A stretch of DNA of 64,000 nt, from positions 56,671,401 through 56,735,400 of the forward strand of contig OX365948.1 in NCBI GenBank assembly GCA_947247005.1, given 5' to 3'. Every line of letters begins with the position of its first letter. Position 1 is the first letter of the stretch. The notes beneath the pieces were generated by a model. It ran no database searches and was not told the origin of the DNA. It saw nothing but the letters and a program-made list of their open reading frames with translations. The stretch comes from Spisula solida (taxonomy: Eukaryota; Mollusca; Bivalvia; Venerida; Mactridae). The translations under genes were made by a program, and so were the position numbers. This document shows, in pieces, positions 13,276-26,748 of this stretch.

Positions 13276-13464
13276 TCGGCGCAACATTTACACGAGCTTC
13301 ATTTAAAAAGTCGTTAATGTACGAGTTCATATAATGTACATGCTAACAATGTCTGAAGCTGGGACTTCAATGAATTTAGTCGTTTTGTGTTTGGGATTTA
13401 TTCAGGTCAGTGTACAATATTTTAAGTCGACATCCAGTTGGGTTTTGTTAAATGGTGAAACATA

Positions 13465-13842
13465 ATGAATCATCGGGCTTTCAGGATAGGCATACAAACA
13501 ATAAAGTGTAAACAAAAATATGAACAAAGGCTTAGCCTACTTGAGGATTTAATCTTAGATTTTGAAAAAAGCTCAGCACTTTTTGCAGATACACTAAGTA
13601 AATATATTTTGAAAGTAAATATGTATGGAGATAATAATCCGCAATTAGTTATTGCAGCACAATACGGTGATTTTAACTATACGTTTACGGGACGAAAACC
13701 AAGCGTAAACATAAAGATTCATGCGAGAACACGCTGTTGGTGTCAAGTTTTACGTATGCTACTTGCGGGACCCAGCGACGACAATAAACAATTTACAGCA
13801 TCATATAAGCTGTATTTCCAATTTGTTATTAATGCAAATTAA
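13465..13842 (+). CDS. Unrecognised 125-codon frame, possibly a terminal exon starting at 13488
   Basis: This is the longest plus-strand frame outside repeats. A good acceptor (gggctttcag) lies just inside it, so the real exon may be 13488-13842, entered in phase 2. The product has a charged helix (QKYEQRLSLLEDLILDFEKS) and then a strand-rich part with AAQYGDFNYTFTGRKP and ending YKLYFQFVINAN. No family is recognised. A hydrophobic leader starting at ATG 13350 (NLVVLCLGFIQ) ends at a GT but in the wrong phase, so it was not joined. Confidence 0.33.
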   Translation: MNHRAFRIGIQTIKCKQKYEQRLSLLEDLILDFEKSSALFADTLSKYILKVNMYGDNNPQLVIAAQYGDFNYTFTGRKPSVNIKIHARTRCWCQVLRMLLAGPSDDNKQFTASYKLYFQFVINAN

Positions 13843-14200
13843 TTTTCTATCAGATTTTAAAATTATAAATTTAATCAAACCCGAAATACCCATGTTGTTT
13901 GGTATTTCTTGATCCCGGAAGCCGACGCTTTGTATTCAAAGGAAAATATGATAAGTTCTTTGCTTAAAGGAAAATAATTCAAAAATGGTACCAGCTCGAG
14001 TTATGATTCTTAGATTCTCCTAGATCCTATCTAATTATATTTAAAGTCAACTAATCAACTAAATACTTTTTAACTTATGCTCTGGTCAAAAACTATTTCC
14101 AAAACTGGGCCCTACTATAGATGTCACCCTCCAGCCTTAAAATGTCACAATTCATTTCCAACACATGACAGCTATAGCACACAGTATACAAGTATAGCCC

Positions 14201-14230
14201 TCCTGTTACCTCCTGTTACCTCCTGTTATC
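14201..14230 (-). repeat. Triplicate 10-bp repeat at the gene B stop
   Basis: Minus-strand TAACAGGAGG-type units repeat three times. The first supplies the gene B stop codon and the other two place TAA in the remaining frames. Confidence 0.75.
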
Positions 14231-17200
14231 TGTCTCCGACTCGATATGTCCTGTTAATTGTATCTAAATGGTTGAAGAGATATGCATCACATTGGTTTAA
14301 AACTCCCTTCAATGTCAGAAGTGAAAGAATATCAACATTTGGTTCAGTCTGTGTTTCACACTCGTAGTTCTTTATTGGGAAGATTAAATTCCGCGGGATG
14401 CCCAAAAGTTCGGAAGCCTTTAAAACAAAGACAGCAATTCATGAATACATTGTAAAGCACTGTGACACCGCGAGAAGCACGAGATAAGTGATGCTGAATA
14501 TACAAAACGATAATATAAAATCAAACAGAGAAGTAGCAGATTAAAGAACGGTTAAAAGATAAGTACATTCGCCAATGTCAAGCCAATGCTTTAAAATATT
14601 AATATTCAAATCGACGTAGAACTTAGCCTCGATTATATTTTTCAAATGACTATGTCGTGTAGGCACATTTGGTGGTATCTGCGAAAATAGGTGGCTTTCC
14701 AAAAAGATAATATTAAGTCAGACAGGGAAGACAGCACTCAACTTTACCAGACGAGCGCAGACAACATTTAAAACACACAAGGCACAATGCCAAACTAAAC
14801 GTCAAGTAAAGATCCGCCCAAGTCGACTACCCTTAGTATTGGCAGCATCAATGGCTTAGAAATATAAAGTTCATTAGATGCGCAATGCGATGAAGATTCT
14901 AAATATTAAGGGTATCACGGTTCTACTTACAGTCAGCGATGTATATAACTTAACAAATATTATTAGTGTGCATGTATAATTAACCAATAGCTCGATCAAT
15001 ACGTGTATGGTATTGCTAAAATTGTCCACATATGTACCCTGGATATGTGGAACTACATTCCAATTAATACTTTTTCAATCTGATTACAATTTTCACAAAC
15101 AGAATAAATAAATGATAACATTAGCAAAAGCTAATGTCGCACATGGTTACTGTGGCGTTAGTCAGGTTGTTAATGATTCGCAGATTAAGTTCGTTTTTAA
15201 GTATATGTTCTTATCACGGAGACAGAAATGAAAAAAACCATGAAAATAATCAAGCCCAACAAAGACCATTTCCTACGGGTTACCGACCCTTGAACATAAT
15301 TATCAAATTGTGATACTAAGCATTTTAAAATATTATTAACCACTTTGTTGTTAAGTGAAAATCGCATTAGTTTGTGGGGGTTATTTTGACGATATATCTA
15401 AAATTCTAATTGCCCAAACATAAAAACATTGCAATTACGCGTCAATTTCTCGTAATTTTGGTACATTTTGCGTTTTCTATTGTTCCGCTGTATTTAATTC
15501 TGAAGCAATGTTATGGTATTCAAAAGCATATATACAACATTTCAAGCAAGAATATTAATAAATAAATAATTTAATAGTAAAAGCTCAAGCACACTTATAA
15601 GATTTATAAGTGTATGTTTTGTTGAAATTGATTCATTGGTTTAGGACGAAATGATGTTTAAAGAAATTAGCTCACCGAGGATAAATCGTAAAATTCACAT
15701 AATAAATAAATTCCAACTGTATACTTGGCATGTGTTAACCAGAGACGTGTTTGTCTCGGTGTAGCAAATGGGACGCATAATAGTTGTTATCATTTTAAAT
15801 TGGAAGAAGGATATTTCATAAAACGAGATTAATCAACCATGCAATGGATGCTCTAATACACTCGGACGACGAACACCAATTCCAGAACACTTATGAAGCA
15901 ATACCAGGTACTTACTTATGCATTTTACAAGTACAAGCCTTTTCATTTTAACACAACACAATAATTGACAAAATTTAATACTGGCCATTTCGAGACCATG
16001 AATAACTTGCATTATATATCTACAAACCTTGCCAACACAACGTTTTATCTCGGTACTGTAGAAGGTTTTGGATATATCGTCTAGTGGTTCTCTAGTAACA
16101 TGATCGACCTTTGTAAGGATAACTACCTGTGGCACGTCTGTTCAATACAAATACATAAATGATGAATACTTTTGCACACAAGCCAGCTGAGTGTGTTACA
16201 CTTGACACCGAACAGCAATATGATATAATTATTTCCAGTTATTAACATTTTTTGCTTTGTTATAAGAAAAACGACATGGCTTAAATCATTACTCTTTAGC
16301 CCTGAAAGGCAACTGATCTAGAGGATGGGAACCTCAAACAAACTGCACTGTCCTCCTAGACGGGGGTTGAGCGTAAGGCTAATAATCTCACCTCGTAAAG
16401 AAGACTATATTGTAGAAATCAAAACAAGAAATCAACAAACAGCTAGGACCGATGGGATAGCATGCTGCTCAGACAGCAGTATGAATGGTCAAGGTGAAAG
16501 CCCTTCTCGGATAGCCTTAACAAGGAACCGAAATATCATGGATCCAAAAAGGTCTCAAAAACAGCACAAGTTACAAAATTGTCTAAATGAGATGACCGGA
16601 TACCAACTAGGAATTTGTCGGCATCAGTGAATCCGGATGGACACAGTCTGTTACATGTATGAGAACTTACTCTGACAGACTGTGCTCGCTTTAATGCCAG
16701 CTATGCCAAGACAACCATTATAACAAACGATGCTGAAGAAGAACATCAATATGCTTACATGTACTATGAAGCTCTTCAATACCAAAGCGGTCGTATATCA
16801 CAACAAGACGTCCTTTTCATTATATATGAGACCAGAATACCAAGAGTAGAAACGACAACAGTGGGCATAAAAGAGCAATGGGATGTGAAGGATATGACAC
16901 AATGTACGAAAATGGAGAAAGATTTGCAAATTTGTGCTCAACCATCGGATTGGTCATGATGACTAACATATTCTTTCATAACGATAAGCCTGATTGAAAT
17001 CATGAACATTATTGAAAAAATACATATCTTTTTTAATCCAACGTAAATAAAACAATATGGTGACGTCGGAAATGACGTCACATCATTGAACGCGACGTCA
17101 TCGCACGTTAACGCGACGTCGTCGCACGGCATAGCGCGCCAACTTGTGAATATGTTGAATTGAAATATAAATAGCAAATAAAAGACGAGTGTAAAACTAT

Positions 17201-20200
17201 AATAACTATTTATAGGGAATATCTATGCAACTCGTTTCCTAGATTGGTAAACACTCTTTTCGAAGTATTTGTTCTATGTGGTGCTGCCTGACGCTAGATC
17301 TATAGTCTCTGTTGAGCAATCAAATTCCATAGTCATTTTTTTCTTCGATCATATTATCAAAAAAACCTGATGGGAAATCCCCGCTGGATGCAGTGCATTT
17401 GTTCATGGTCGGATTGGTCATAGCTGCAGGCATAGATGGAATTCAAGCGGAACTACTTAAATCAGATATTTAAACAAAAACTTCAGAACTACAATGTCTC
17501 CTCAACCACATACGGGAAGAAACGAATATACCGAATGACTGGTGAAAAGGGATCATTGTAAAACTGACCAAGAAAGATGATCTTGGAAACCGCCGCAACT
17601 GGAGGGGATTACTATACTCTCGGTCTCAAGTTAAATCCTTTGCCAAATACTCCTGAACAGAATTTCCGATCAATTAGATAAAATACTGGATTTAGGAGGT
17701 GAAAAGTGTGTATAGACCAGGGTACTGTTTTACTTACATTGCGTAAATGTCGCGTAAGTTTACGCATATATTTGTCACTTACGAAAATCGTTCAGTGTGT
17801 TTTACTAATCGGTCGCAAGTTGTTGCATACATTTACTTAAAAATATTGAATATTGAACGTAGACCGGGCCACAATATTACCAATATAACGGGAACCAGAG
17901 TGAATAAATATACACAAAAGTTCCATAAGTTTTGAAGATTAAGCAAGTTTATATTACTAATCTCGGTCTATAACAACAAGTGACCGTCGAAAATCAACAG
18001 TTCGTGGCAAAAACTCCTCACTACGTTCATATTTGCTATTTACGCTTACTCCGACCTTGCGTAGAATTACGCCAATACTTACGACAAAACATGAGAAAAA
18101 ATATGTTAGTAAAACGCATTTGTGCAAATATTATCGACGTACGCAATATTTACGGAAAACTTAGAGTTACGCTAGCGTAAATGCTTTGATAAAACAGTAC
18201 CCAGATGTTTACCCTTAACTTTGAATGTGCAGTACTACTAAACAACAAATCGCATCTCGGCTCCCCTATTGTAGTAGCCATTGATTTGATATTGAAAAAG
18301 ACTAACAACCAGAAAAGAGGCATAACATGGTCTATATTTACAACATAAGAGGACCTTGACTTTGCAGACTACATAGCTCTTCTGTCATCAAAACAAGGCC
18401 ATATGTAGGAAATAACATGTGGACACAGCCATTTCGCAAACGAAGTTGGACTTAGAATTAACGCAAAAAAGACACAAGACATGCGTATCAACACACCATT
18501 CTACGTCAGATTAGTTGCTGACAATATAGAAATTGAAAAGTTTGAAAATGTTACGTACATTGGGTCAGTTGTTAGCAATGCAGACCCTACACACAATGAC
18601 ATCAAGAACAGACTAGCTAAACCAAGATCAGCTTTCCTGTGACAAATACCGATCTTGAAGTCAAATCAATACAGTCGGAAAACAAAGTTGCGAATTTACA
18701 ACAGAAATGTTAAATCCATACTTCTATATGGGAATGAATACTGGAGAGTGACCAAAATCGACATGAAATTACTATCAACTGTCCACCATGGCTGCCTCAG
18801 ACAAATCTACGATGGCTAGGACATGTCCTCAGAATGCCCGTATCAAACAACACCTGAATAGCCCTTCGATGGACACCTCAGGATAAAAGGTCAAAAGGAA
18901 GACCTAAGCCGAATAGTAGAAACAGAACTGAGAGAATTTGGACTAACCTTGGACGAGACAGAAGCGAAAGCCGAGAACAAAACTGGATGGAGAAATCTTG
19001 TTGCGACATTAGGATCCGACTCGGATCCAGCAGATTAAGTTAAGTCTATGTAAAGTCTTGTCTCTGGTACATGTGCCAATACAAGCTATAAATATGTCTC
19101 GTGGCATTGTACAATAAAAAAGTATAGAGATTTAAACTTACCAAGAGTGTTCATCAAAGTTTGCATTTCTTTGATATTTCTGGTTACCTCAGGATTAGCA
19201 TCATGCATTGCATCAACGATACTAGCATCTTGAATAATTGCAACACAATGAATTCTGTCGTGTAGCTCAGGGTATCTCTTGAACCCAGGCATATCAATAG
19301 ATATGTTCCCAGATGGATCCAGCTAAGATACAATGTCAAAACATTGAAATTGAAATACGTATATCAGAGTTGGTGTTATTATAAACAAACATAACTCAGC
19401 ACAAAATACTCGATTATAATTCATGCCTGTTTAAACAAGCGTTTCAACATAGTTCTATTCAAATACAAAACAAAAAGGTATGATAACAAACATGTCATGA
19501 TTGTCCTCGATAGCTGAATACTATGTCCCTTATAATAACGTAGGAACACACCACACCCCTGAAAGTCGAAGCATAGCTTGCATGAATTTGGGAAAGACCA
19601 CATATTTCTTTGACATGGTGGTCATATGTTTGATAAACCAACATTACAAAGAACAATAGAGAACAATGCAACAGACATTAAAGTCCCATTATCCCTTAAA
19701 TGACTATTTTCAAAAAGCAATTACTTGGCAACCTATCTGCAAAATTATGCACTTTGAGCACTTTAGTTGAGCCCTAAAGGTGAAAAACACCATAAAATGG
19801 ACGAAAAGGAAATAAAACGTCCAGTTGGTTTTTAAACAAAATAACGAAATGTAAACAATTAATGTATAATTTAAAGTCTAAGGGGAGCAAGTCTTGCTAA
19901 ATTAGTATTTTGTCTTCCATACATTTTACTAAATGTGATTTTTGGCATACTATTTCGACAGATATAGCTGACATTCTGTTGTCAATTATAGGTCATTTGT
20001 GAAAAACATCCTAACTTTTTGTATTTAGCGTATTTACTGGATGATAGAGAAAAAAGTTTTGGGAGAGATAATGTGACTTTAAACAACTACATAATAGAAG
20101 CGCATACATGAGCTTAAACATACCATGGAAAATCTCAGAACGCGAAGAACAAGAACGATAACAAGAATTGTTGAAGTGTATGATGTTATAACGAATTAAG

Positions 20201-22412
20201 GACGTTGCATAGAACAACCGGCCATATTAGTCAAGGATGAACCTTGTCAATGTCTAGAGTTTCGTCTTATAGACATGGGAAAAGAAATACAAAAAATGAA
20301 ATATCAAATTTACCGGAAATCTATCAGGAATGTTTCCCTGCAGAATGTACTTCATGTTGTCATTGCTCATAAGATGCTCGGGCTCCAATCCACGCATATC
20401 CCAGATATTGAAATTCAAAGGAGTTGCCCTAGACCTAATTGGATACCTGGAATACTTATATGCATATAGATATATTACATTAATGCATATAAATATATTA
20501 CATTAAATCTTAACCAATACCCGATTAATCTTGCGTTTGATTTCTTGTTACATTGCAGCACTTACATAATGTTCAAAAGAACTAATACCCCCACACTAAG
20601 TAAACGACGAAATCAGTTTCAATACACTTAGTCAATTGAAAAAAACGTATAACCAGCTTCAATTCAAAACATTTAACCCACAAAATATTGGTACACCGAA
20701 TAGTTACGTATTTTATTAAAACGCGTAAACACAAAATACCCGTGGTACACTCGAATGATTAATGGCCTGTTTCAACTGTAAGATCTAAAAACAGGAAGTC
20801 TGTTTTTGGTGCTAACTATGTGAAAATTGTTATCTTCATTTAGTATTGTATTTCATAGTCAGTTGATATAGCTCTTCCAAGCTTATTTTGTGGAATTATT
20901 ATAACAAATTATGCTGATCTTACCTTCTTCGTCATTACATCCTCACTGTTTCCACTCGCAGCCACGTTGAAAATTTTCCCCATAAATACAGAATGCCATG
21001 TATTGACAACAGTGGACTTCCCAGCACCAGTACCACCGAATAGAAGTATGTTCACGTGTGGGAAGGACACTGCACCAGTCAGGAAGTCACTTAGTGGTTC
21101 GTAATTCTCTATCTCGAATTTGAGTCTCGCCAGCTCCTGTTTATATAATAAATAGTTACATGCCCTATGTGACTGGTACGAGTATTAGTATGTGTACGTA
21201 CTAGTATATAATAGTAGGTATTTAATAGTAGGTATAAAATTATATTACTAGTAGTTTCAACTTAATGTTTCTATTAGTGAAAAGTCTGAAATTCTGCTCC
21301 ACGAGAGGTACCCCACTTCTGTGTTTAACAACACTGCACGGTCGACAGGCCACTCGTTATCAGTGTAGGTCTATTGAAAGCATATGAGCCAGTCTTCAGA
21401 AAAACCTGCTACTTTGACAAAAAATTGGATTGTGAGATATTTTATTATTTCAAAGTGTAATCTTAATGAAGCAAAATGCAAAAGAAATTGTGTTAGTATC
21501 TTGATTTTTTAGGAAGTTGCAGCTGTTTTGTAGAGGCTCCATTTAGAGCCTTTTAGCGTGGCATCGCAAACGTCATTCAAACGTTATTCGATGCCATTGT
21601 AACAAGAACTTAATACATACAGCATTTGATCAATTCTTGACATAAACTATTCAAAATGGTATCAAGTTTTAGAATAATGTTTCAAGTTTTAAAATATACA
21701 TCCAAATTGTAAATGTTCACATTTAGAGAAAGGCTACCACTGTTTAAAACAACCAACTCATCGTTTTTCTAAATCAGGGTAATTTTCTGAAATCGGTCAC
21801 CATAGCAACGAAGTATATTGTAAAGCTAAGATATAGCAATATATGGATAAATGACTTACAATTGAATCTATAGATACGTCATATTTTCTTATTTGAAACC
21901 TTTTTTAAAACCTTTTTACATGCAGTAATTACTTAATGTCAAAAAAGCAGGGTTTCCTGGATACTGGCTCATATATATAAAACGTGATTATGCACGAGAT
22001 CTACCGAAAACGGGCTTTGGAAATGCATGTAATTGTTATTTTATTTGTAAACAAAGGCTTGTGGTATCGTCGGTGGACTATATATTTACATATATTTAAT
22101 TCTGACCATGTAAAATACTGTAGTTTAGATCTTTGGATGCAACGAACTACCGTCACAAATATGAATGATAAACGAGCATCTGGCATATAAAAATGCCCCT
22201 GTACCTTGTACTTTGAATATAGTTCGTCTGATATACATATATATAAATATAATATATGAAATCATAGAATAACTATTGGTTCCGATAGTTTGACTTACCT
22301 CTTCAGTATTCGCCCAGTTGATCCCTGTTCTCCATGGAGTGTCTACAATGTCTTGCCGAGGACGAACATTAAATGCACCAAATCGCTCTTCATCACTTTG
22401 AGCTTCCATATT
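14226..22412 (-). CDS. Gene B: interferon-induced protein 44-like GTPase
   Basis: Exons: 22412-22299, 21136-20924, 20454-20314, 19322-19142, 16137-16028, 14417-14226. From ATG 22409 this gives 315 residues. Phases (0,0,0,1,0) are consistent and identical to gene A. The G1 P-loop is GGTGAGKST, G3 is DMRG and G4 is TKVD, followed by a C-terminal block with FPIKNYE and VDILSLLTLKGVLNQ, which is characteristic of the IFI44/IFI44L GTPase region. There is no TLDc domain. The first exon is preceded by an AG acceptor, so a non-coding exon, or a further coding one, may lie upstream. The stop codon TAA (14228-14226) lies in a triplicated 10-bp repeat. The intron between the fourth and fifth exons holds a dead antisense retrotransposon. 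The expected role is a cytosolic GTP-binding immune effector, by family analogy only. Confidence 0.85.
14707..14830 (+). repeat. Dispersed repeat family F1, truncated (just outside gene B exon 6)
   Basis: 'gtcagacagggaagacagcactcaactttaccagacgagcgc' matches the F1 head. The rest is missing. Confidence 0.6.
16320..19038 (+). pseudogene. Dead non-LTR retrotransposon (endonuclease and reverse transcriptase remnants), antisense in gene B intron
   Basis: About 16740-16970 reads, across frameshifts, as an endonuclease-like block (YEALQ, then ENGERFANLCSTIGLV). About 17430-17650 reads as a reverse-transcriptase start (GIDGIQAELLKSD, then NRRNWRGLL). At 18361 the catalytic FADD box is FADY. About 18480-18760 reads FENVTYIGSVVSNADPTHND, then LLYGNEYWR. 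The 3' end reads GWRNLVATLGSDSDPAD and stops near 19038. Many stops and frame breaks show it is inactive. It lies opposite to gene B, between exons 4 and 5. Confidence 0.8.
17719..18203. mobile_element. TIR element nested in the retrotransposon
   Basis: The ends GGGTACTGTTTTA and TAAAACAGTACCC interrupt the reverse-transcriptase remnant. A shorter relative lies at 42887-43114. There is no transposase. Confidence 0.65.
19676..20088 (+). mobile_element. TTAA-flanked MITE family F2, copy 1 (gene B intron)
   Basis: Ends TTAAAGTCCCATTATCC and GATAATGTGACTTTAA: AGTC(C/A)CATTAT termini with TTAA at both edges, as in piggyBac-type insertions. It is non-coding. Other copies: 31328, 38770, 43131, 51737. 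Confidence 0.7.
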
Positions 22413-22442
22413 CTGTGATGCAAAACAATCACCATAAACTGT

Positions 22443-23222
22443 TGTACAAGGTTAGCTTTTAAAAAAGCTAAAAGTGGCTCGGTTCGTACTTCTTTAACAG
22501 AAGAGCTGTGGACATGAACAGAACAATATGCATAAATGATTACCCAATTGTGTTAAACTTTGTATTTTGGGTTTAACGCCGTTTGATTCTGAACGATTTA
22601 TTAGTTATATACGGTTTCGATTAATATTGGTCTAAATCATTCCATCAGAAATGTCGTACATTTATGAAGCCATTTAAAATGTCTTCACTACTAGTATATA
22701 CCTTACATGTATATTTCTATGGTAACAATAACATATTATTTCGCCAAACATAACAATAAAGTGCAGACAATCATGACTTTTTTGTCTATCTACACCATGG
22801 GATTATAGGCTGTATGATCTTTGCAGCATTTATTAGTGCACTGGATATGCAATCCGGCCATTCGGGTTCGACATCCACCTGCAACAGGTCGTAACCTTCC
22901 ATGAAGTAGGTCCATTTCCTCATGTAGATACGTTGTTGGTTCTTGTGGAAGGGTAAATAATTTTGCAAGGGTTCCAATACAGTCCAGGAAAACGAGTAAG
23001 TTTAATCGAAACCATATATTACTGATAAATTGTTCAGAAACGCCGTTAAACCTACTATTTGTGTGATTATTACTTTGGGTAATTTTACTATTTTAGCCAT
23101 GTAAAACATGTGTTTTGGCTTAATTAAACTATGCACGGATTTGAGGAGAAGACACGAAGATAAGAGACAGAGGTATACGAACCGAGCCACTTCTAGCTTT
23201 TTAAAAAGCTAACCTTGTAACA
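22443..23222. mobile_element. TIR element of about 780 bp upstream of gene B
   Basis: About 45-bp inverted ends share 'acaaggttagctttt' then 'aaaagct' then GTGGCTCGGTTCGTA. The inner part has a short minus frame (from 22977, reading LQVDVEPEWPDCISSALINA) that could be a degraded mobile-element peptide. It lies immediately upstream of the gene B first exon. Confidence 0.7.
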
Positions 23223-23574
23223 ACAACAACAACAACAAATATGGCCGCACCCGTGAGAAATCCGGGAAATCCTAACCGCTTTTGAAAGGCCATTTTTCAT
23301 TGGCTATTTTTTGTTTTAACCAATCGTGCTGTCTGTTACAATTGCCACCGGGCATTCTGACTGTTACCTGACTTCGTTTTGGTGATAAAAGCATGAAGAG
23401 ACCGAAGCTGGATACCACATTTAGAAGTGTTTTTGGGAGTTTTAGGTGTATCTTATATGAGCCAGCACCAGTAAGTAACGCATATTTATAATCAGTGTTC
23501 AGAATACCGTTGTAAGTATGCAGAATATTATTAAACTAATTGCACGACAGTTTTGTGTTACACAGAAAACCAAG

Positions 23575-23760
23575 AGCTCGTTGCATAAGTAAAGCGCTAC
23601 CGAGCGCTCGATATCGCTATGCTATGGAACGGTTTGGTTAAAAAAGTGCTACGTAGCTCGCGAAGCGAAACAATATATGCTACAGGCGAGCTACCGAAGT
23701 AATCCGTTACACAAGAAAGCGCTAGGTAAGGCTACCCCAGCAAAATGCTAAGAAATGGTA
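23575..23760. repeat. GCGCTA-rich local repeat cluster
   Basis: 'aagcgcta', 'gagcgctcga', 'cgagctaccga' and 'aaagcgctaggta' recur within 185 bases in otherwise AT-rich DNA. The function is unknown. Confidence 0.4.
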
Positions 23761-24424
23761 TGGTATCGACCAGTAGCATGTCATTGAATAGACGAAGTTA
23801 AGCGGTTTTATTAGGCAACGGGTTCCAAATACTATAAAATCCAACCTGTACAAATATCTATTTTTAAACCAGGTATATGATATTACCTAAATAACCCAAT
23901 AATATGCCAATGGTTCAAGTTTACGAAATAAAGTGTGACTGCGATATAGACTTTAAAATACTCATAAATGTAAAACCGACACCACTTGAGTATGTATAGA
24001 GACTTGTTAAATACGTAGTAAATTTAATGGAAATGCTTTGATTTAACGCCAACAATTTGGCAAATGAAAAATTTTCAGATTTAAATTCGTAACACGACGA
24101 CTATTGGTTCTACACTAATTAATTGACAAATGCTTAAATCGCGTAACATGAAATATTTATTCTACACAATAGAACTTCAAAGTAAACTAACGTATTATAA
24201 TCCCATTCTAAGCTCTAACATGTTAATTTGAATTAAATACACTTCTAAACGTTCTATGATTTTGGAACCCTCAGACTCACTGATGAATTAACTAGTACTA
24301 TGTGGATATGGAACAATGCATGTTAAAAGCTTACCTTCACGTCGAGCTATTACACCTTCGGTGTCTGTATTAAAGAACCAATATCACAAGACGTTAGTGA
24401 ATTTGATTCCCACTAAAATGATTA

Positions 24425-24660
24425 TATTCAGTCAGACAGGGGAGGCAGCACTCAACTTAACCAGACGAGCACAGAAAACATTAAAAACACACACAGCACA
24501 ATGCCCAACTAAACTAGCAAAGATCCAAACTAGTCCAAGCTGTCAAAAGTATAATGAATCATTAGTTTTAGCAACCAAAAGACTGAATGCCCTAGCTGAA
24601 TGACCCAGTTTCCATAGCAAAACGACTATAATGCCTAGTTTTAGCAGTCAGACATCTACT
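24425..24660 (+). repeat. Dispersed repeat family F1
   Basis: 'cagtcagacaggggaggcagcactcaacttaaccagacgagcac' and internal blocks. The 95-residue frame across it is repeat-derived. Confidence 0.65.
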
Positions 24661-26561
24661 GTCATAATTATTTTGCCACAATGTTTAATTTCACCCACCT
24701 TAATACTTAAAATTCTTTAACACGTTTTACAGACGAGATCCTTTGTTATCTGAATTATACAATCTGTTTAGTAATACTAGCACCCGCCATGTTGGCAATA
24801 TATTGATTGATAAACTAGACATCTGATAGGTTGACATATAGCCTCACGAATCTCGTCTGATTGGTCTACTGTGAATGGTTTCCCATGTCTGTATTTACGG
24901 GTAATCGATTAAGTAGCGTGACGTTACGCCTGACTGCATGTGTATACATATATGTGACTTACTTAATTTCAGCGTAGTTCTCAATTGCTTTTACCTCGCT
25001 TGGCAAAAAAATTATGCTAATTTCCGAAACCATACAGTGTGTCATTCATTGCGAGAGACAGCATATAGGCGTACTATAAATACACTTTCTTAGGGACACG
25101 GATGGAAAGTTCTATGTCAGTATATTGCGTGTGTGGCTAGGCGCTTCCGTCGTTTATATTAACAGTGTATAGTACACACATAATGTTAAATGTTTATAGT
25201 AACATACATCATTAATATGAAACATTATTTCATAACTATCTTTGGTAAAGTTTCAATGCGTATAGCTGAACAGCAACCAGCATGAAAGGAGATACTGCGA
25301 TTCAACTCGCCCAGGAAAAACCAGAGTACTCTGGAAACCTGTGTCCGTTTGTCGCTAACAAAATGTATAAACAAATGCAGAGGCGTCGCGACTGGGGCGG
25401 CAGAGGCGGCGGTCGCCGCCCCAATATTTCAGCGAGCAACGGCATTTTTTTCATACAAATATACAAAATCTCAATTTTAGCTGAACATTGGAGAGGCAAA
25501 ACGGCGAAAAAAGGGCTTGGGGTTTCTTTCCTTCCTCAAGTCTGAAAAATAAAATGTTCTGTTCATAATGTTCTTCTAACATAACATGTGTCGATGATGA
25601 CATCTTGTTAATTATATGTATCACTAAGGTGTGAAAATGTACGGTATAGATATACATGTATCTAACTGTCACAGTCCGTTAATCGTCGTGGTGCTAATTG
25701 GATTACCGACAAACGCAAGTCATAATTAAAACAACTTTAAATTTACTTGTATTTACTCAAAATCGCCAAAAAGAAAATAATGAAAATTTGATTAATTTCT
25801 CGAAATATCTTGTAAACGTCAACATGGCTAAAGCTAATCAGCCTCATAACTTCAATTTTCCTAGGCGTTCTTTTGGCAAAAAGTCGCCTAAACTTCGTTC
25901 ATTCAATGCTGGCTGGTTTCAAAGGGGTTCGTATTCATAAAGCATTAATTTATGTTACATATACATGTATGTTACAACATTAAAACTATAGATATATACA
26001 TGCTCACACACATGTACGTTATGCTTATTAAATTAGATTATGTGACACTTTACACTATTTGTTTTATTTTTATATTACATTATGTATCATAACCATGACT
26101 GTTTGCTTGTATTTTTGCGGAACTTCCGTGAGTTTTTAGTATCATCAAAGTTTTGACGACAGAAATTTCTTTAAGAAAACAGCAGTTATGGTTTATAACC
26201 GAGGTATATTCAAATATTGCTCCAGAACAATAATCTCCACACAACAGTCCGAAGTTTTCATCATTCAGAATACGCGATAAAAGTCATGGAAAGTCATGGA
26301 AATGGCCCCATTTATGCTTTAGTTTATAAAAAAAAATCGTACATAAAGGCAGGGGATACCCCTCCCTTATAACCCTCCCCCGCCTCCCCAATGTTCGGGA
26401 GCGCGCGACGCGCCTGAAATGTGGGTCGTATCGCCAGATGTTGGACCACATCCTCTCCTCGAACATAAACATGTAAGACAGTATTACTAAATTCTAACGA
26501 TTTGTTTTGTATTGACATGCGTCGATCTTTCGAGCATATACTCATATATAAAAAATCTAAT

Positions 26562-26748
26562 TAAACAAGACGTGACCTGACTGAAACCGTCTGGTAGAAT
26601 GACAAAACTTTACATATCAATACACATTATCCTACACAGAAAAACCCGTGCAAAAATCAACTGACCAATACATTTCTCACTTTATATGATCCGTTACGCG
26701 TTCAGACAAATATTTCACGCTATACTAACGAAACGCGTGAAATAAATA
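26562..26748. repeat. Long direct repeat, left copy
   Basis: About 187 bases, nearly identical to 30497-30684 with only a few substitutions (for example gttacgcg versus gtttcgcg). The two lie about 3.9 kb apart. Neither has the TG...CA ends of a standard LTR. Confidence 0.85.

Noticed and set aside
16325..16630. 101-codon plus frame as an independent gene
   Set aside because: It is adjacent to and collinear with the dead non-LTR element and has no recognisable domain; treated as part of it.
23258..23275. NF-kappaB-like site GGGAAATCCT upstream of gene B
   Set aside because: One mismatch to the consensus, single occurrence, and the distance to the transcription start is unknown.
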